NCBI GenBank assembly: GCA_900554995.1
Contig: USJJ01000003.1
Span: 1 to 16,741 of the forward strand
DNA from: an uncultured Ruminococcus sp.
GTDB taxonomy: Bacteria > Bacillota > Clostridia > Oscillospirales > Acutalibacteraceae
Direction of reading: 5' to 3'
DNA length: 16,741 nucleotides
Positions 15,320 through 16,741 of this stretch are shown here, one piece after another (within the stretch, counting starts at the first letter, position 1; each line of letters starts with the position of its first letter). The notes beneath the pieces were generated by a model that made no database searches, was not told the origin of the DNA, and was given only the letters and a program-made list of their open reading frames with translations. The translations under genes were made by a program, and so were the position numbers.

Positions 15320-15356
15320 AGGGGTATGGCGGTGGTTCCATACCCTTTTGTTCTTT
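15320..15356 (+). terminator. intrinsic terminator after rplS
   Basis: GGGTATGG (15322-15329) pairs with CCATACCC (15338-15345), extended by one G-T and one A-T pair; the loop is eight bases. TTTTGTTCTTTT follows. A short inverted repeat GTAATC-ACT-GATTAC (15293-15307) sits just after the stop codon, and a small CGGTC/GACCG hairpin (15366-15379) lies before the next ribosome site. Confidence 0.88.
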
Positions 15357-15404
15357 TATAATCTACGGTCATCCGACCGATTATTATATACGGAGGTTAG
15401 TTCA

Positions 15405-16031
15405 ATGTTATTAAGCAGACGTAATATTCAGGAAGACTGGAACGAATACCTCAAAAACGGAATGACTCCCGAACAGGCGAAAAAGGAGCGTTCACGCTGG
15501 ATTAAGATCTATGATCTTCTCGGGTCCGTTGTGACTGCGCTTGTTCTGATTTTTATTATTTTCACATTTGTATGCCGCCCTGCCAGCGTGGTCGGCACTT
15601 CAATGGTTCCGACTCTTCAGGACGGTGACTGGCTTATCACCGTGCCGAAGAGTGAATACAATTACGGAGACATAGTTATTATCACTCAGCCGAATGTTTT
15701 TAACGAGCCTATTGTCAAGAGAATCATTGCGACCGAGGGGCAGACCGTTGACATTAATTTTGTGTCGGGCCAGGTCTTTGTCGATGGCAAGGAGCTTGAC
15801 GAGCCGTACATTGCCGAATTGACAAGGCGCTCTGGCGATGTTACGTTCCCGCTTGTTGTTCCCGAGGGAAAGGTTTTTGTTATGGGAGACAACAGAATGC
15901 ACTCGACGGACAGCCGAAGCACCGATATCGGATTTATCGACACACGGTATATCCTCGGCAAGGCAACTTTCCGTGTTCTCCCGTTCGGTAGCTTCAATAT
16001 TTATGACAATTTTCAACGGGGTGAGGAATAA
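15405..16031 (+). CDS. lepB: type I signal peptidase, copy 1
   Basis: A 208-residue membrane serine protease (MEROPS S26) that removes signal peptides from secreted proteins on the outer face of the membrane. The Ser/Lys dyad is S66 in G-T-S-M-V-P-T and K105 in P-I-V-K-R-I-I-A. Box E is G161-D-N-R with D169-S-R. One membrane anchor spans about 36-57, as usual in Gram-positive SipS-type enzymes, preceded by a charged 35-residue cytoplasmic tail. The ATG at 15405 has GGAGG eight bases upstream; an open frame further left has no ribosome site. The next gene starts three bases after the stop. A possible TATAAT at 15357-15362 lacks a good -35, so read-through from rplS or an internal promoter is unresolved. 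Confidence 0.95.
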   Translation: MLLSRRNIQEDWNEYLKNGMTPEQAKKERSRWIKIYDLLGSVVTALVLIFIIFTFVCRPASVVGTSMVPTLQDGDWLITVPKSEYNYGDIVIITQPNVFNEPIVKRIIATEGQTVDINFVSGQVFVDGKELDEPYIAELTRRSGDVTFPLVVPEGKVFVMGDNRMHSTDSRSTDIGFIDTRYILGKATFRVLPFGSFNIYDNFQRGEE

Positions 16032-16034
16032 AGA

Positions 16035-16595
16035 ATGAATGAAGAAAACACAAATGATATAACCGCCGAAGAGAAAAAGCCGAGTGGATCTTTCCTTTAT
16101 GAGACGGTTTCGGTTTTCGTGACAGCACTGGTAATCATCGCAATAATGTTTACCTTTCTGTTCAGGTTCGTCGGGGTCGACGGTTCTTCGATGGTTCCGA
16201 CTCTTTATAACAACGACTGGCTTATTGTTTCTGCGGTAAACAGGGACATTGAACCCGGCGATATCGTTATCAGCACTCAGCCGAATGAGTTCAATGAACC
16301 GATTGTTAAGAGAGTTATCGCAAAAGGCGGGCAGACGGTTGATATTGATTTCACGGCGGGCAAGGTGTATGTTGACGGTGTGGAGCTTGACGAGCCGTAC
16401 ATAGCGGAGCCGACCCATACGATGGAGGGCAACACATTTCCGATGGTCGTCCCCGAGGGCAAGCTGTTCCTGATGGGCGACAACAGAAACGATTCGACCG
16501 ACAGCCGCTCGCCTATGGTCGGCTGTGTTGACGAGCGCTACATCCTCGGCGTTGTAAAATGCAGACTTGCACCGAATTTTACGGTGTTTAAATAA
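16035..16595 (+). CDS. lepB: type I signal peptidase, copy 2
   Basis: A second, shorter (186-residue) signal peptidase directly behind copy 1. The dyad is S52 in G-S-S-M-V-P-T and K92 in P-I-V-K-R-V-I-A, and the G148-D-N-R and D-S-R-S elements are intact, so it should be active. The membrane anchor is about residues 22-44. The central region (E-L-D-E-P-Y-I-A-E) is nearly identical to copy 1, while the tails and loops differ, which indicates a tandem duplication followed by divergence. The ribosome site is GTGAGGAA, overlapping the stop region of copy 1. Whether the two have different client preproteins cannot be read from the sequence. Confidence 0.95.
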   Translation: MNEENTNDITAEEKKPSGSFLYETVSVFVTALVIIAIMFTFLFRFVGVDGSSMVPTLYNNDWLIVSAVNRDIEPGDIVISTQPNEFNEPIVKRVIAKGGQTVDIDFTAGKVYVDGVELDEPYIAEPTHTMEGNTFPMVVPEGKLFLMGDNRNDSTDSRSPMVGCVDERYILGVVKCRLAPNFTVFK

Positions 16596-16615
16596 TTTTG
16601 TCAGCGAGGGGTATT

Positions 16616-16741
16616 ATGGCAAAAGAAAGAAGTTCAAATTTTGAGTTGCTGAGAATTGTCAGTATGATCGGAATAGTGTTTCACCATTTTTTAAACTATA
16701 GCTTGGGATATAATGAATTTACCTATGATACAATAACACCG
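16616..16741 (+). CDS. acyltransferase-3 family membrane protein, N-terminal fragment
   Basis: The frame opens at the ATG at 16616 (GAGGGG upstream) and runs without a stop to the window edge, giving 42 residues. N-F-E-L-L-R-I-V-S-M-I-G-I-V-F-H-H-F (8-25) is the hallmark start of acyltransferase-3 (OafA/WecH-like) membrane proteins, which add acetyl or other acyl groups to cell-surface sugars. The histidine pair in the first membrane segment fits the family. The fragment is cut by the window edge, not broken. It is AT-rich, about 32% GC over its 126 bases by hand count, against clearly GC-richer signal peptidase genes next to it, hinting at acquisition or a different codon bias. Confidence 0.8.
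   Translation, partial: MAKERSSNFELLRIVSMIGIVFHHFLNYSLGYNEFTYDTITP

Noticed and set aside
15600..16418. A 272-residue minus-strand reading frame across both signal peptidase genes
   Set aside because: It is antisense to two clear genes; its internal repetition only mirrors the homology of the two peptidases, and it lacks a ribosome site and recognisable domains.
1..16741. CRISPR array, phage, transposase or known defence genes
   Set aside because: No regularly spaced direct repeats were seen on reading through, and none of the coding regions resembles such proteins.

Overview
The window looks like chromosomal DNA of a spore-forming, gut-type member of the Clostridia, probably close to Ruminococcus/Oscillospiraceae. 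The pointers are an alpha/beta-type small acid-soluble spore protein, strong AGGAGG-type ribosome sites, moderate GC content, the yqeK-rsfS-leuS and rplS-lepB gene orders, and a structured interspersed repeat of a kind I associate with these genomes. The taxonomic call is inference from these traits, not a database match.

Layout. A spore-protein gene (106-294, +) converges on leuS across a shared hairpin terminator. From 369 to 6890 all genes lie on the minus strand and read MFS sugar-type transporter -> ABC ATPase -> ABC permease -> yqeK -> rsfS -> (repeat element) -> leuS. The short gaps and overlaps as far as rsfS suggest co-transcription from a promoter near 6954-6982, which is decorated with two palindromes. 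Next comes a tRNA-Ala(CGC) on the plus strand (7147-7222) with a textbook promoter and an 18-bp terminator stem. Two minus-strand enzyme genes follow, a nitroreductase and a phosphate-binding TIM-barrel protein.

A divergent promoter region (8733-8914) then starts a plus-strand operon. It holds a B12-binding-like radical SAM protein, a translationally coupled DUF2344 partner, and two tandem paralogous polytopic membrane proteins with a GT-C-glycosyltransferase look. After a strong promoter and an RNA leader that fits the ribosomal protein L19 leader family come rplS, a terminator, two tandem type I signal peptidases, and the start of an acyltransferase-3 membrane protein that runs off the window.

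How the genes work together. Much of the window is housekeeping: leucyl-tRNA synthetase, ribosome silencing factor, Ap4A hydrolase, tRNA-Ala, L19 and signal peptidases. The least explained parts are the radical SAM/DUF2344 pair joined to a duplicated GT-C-like membrane protein, the TIM-barrel/nitroreductase pair, the palindrome-rich transporter promoter and the repeat upstream of leuS. I found no CRISPR array, phage gene, transposase or recognisable defence system, and I do not claim a new system beyond these leads.
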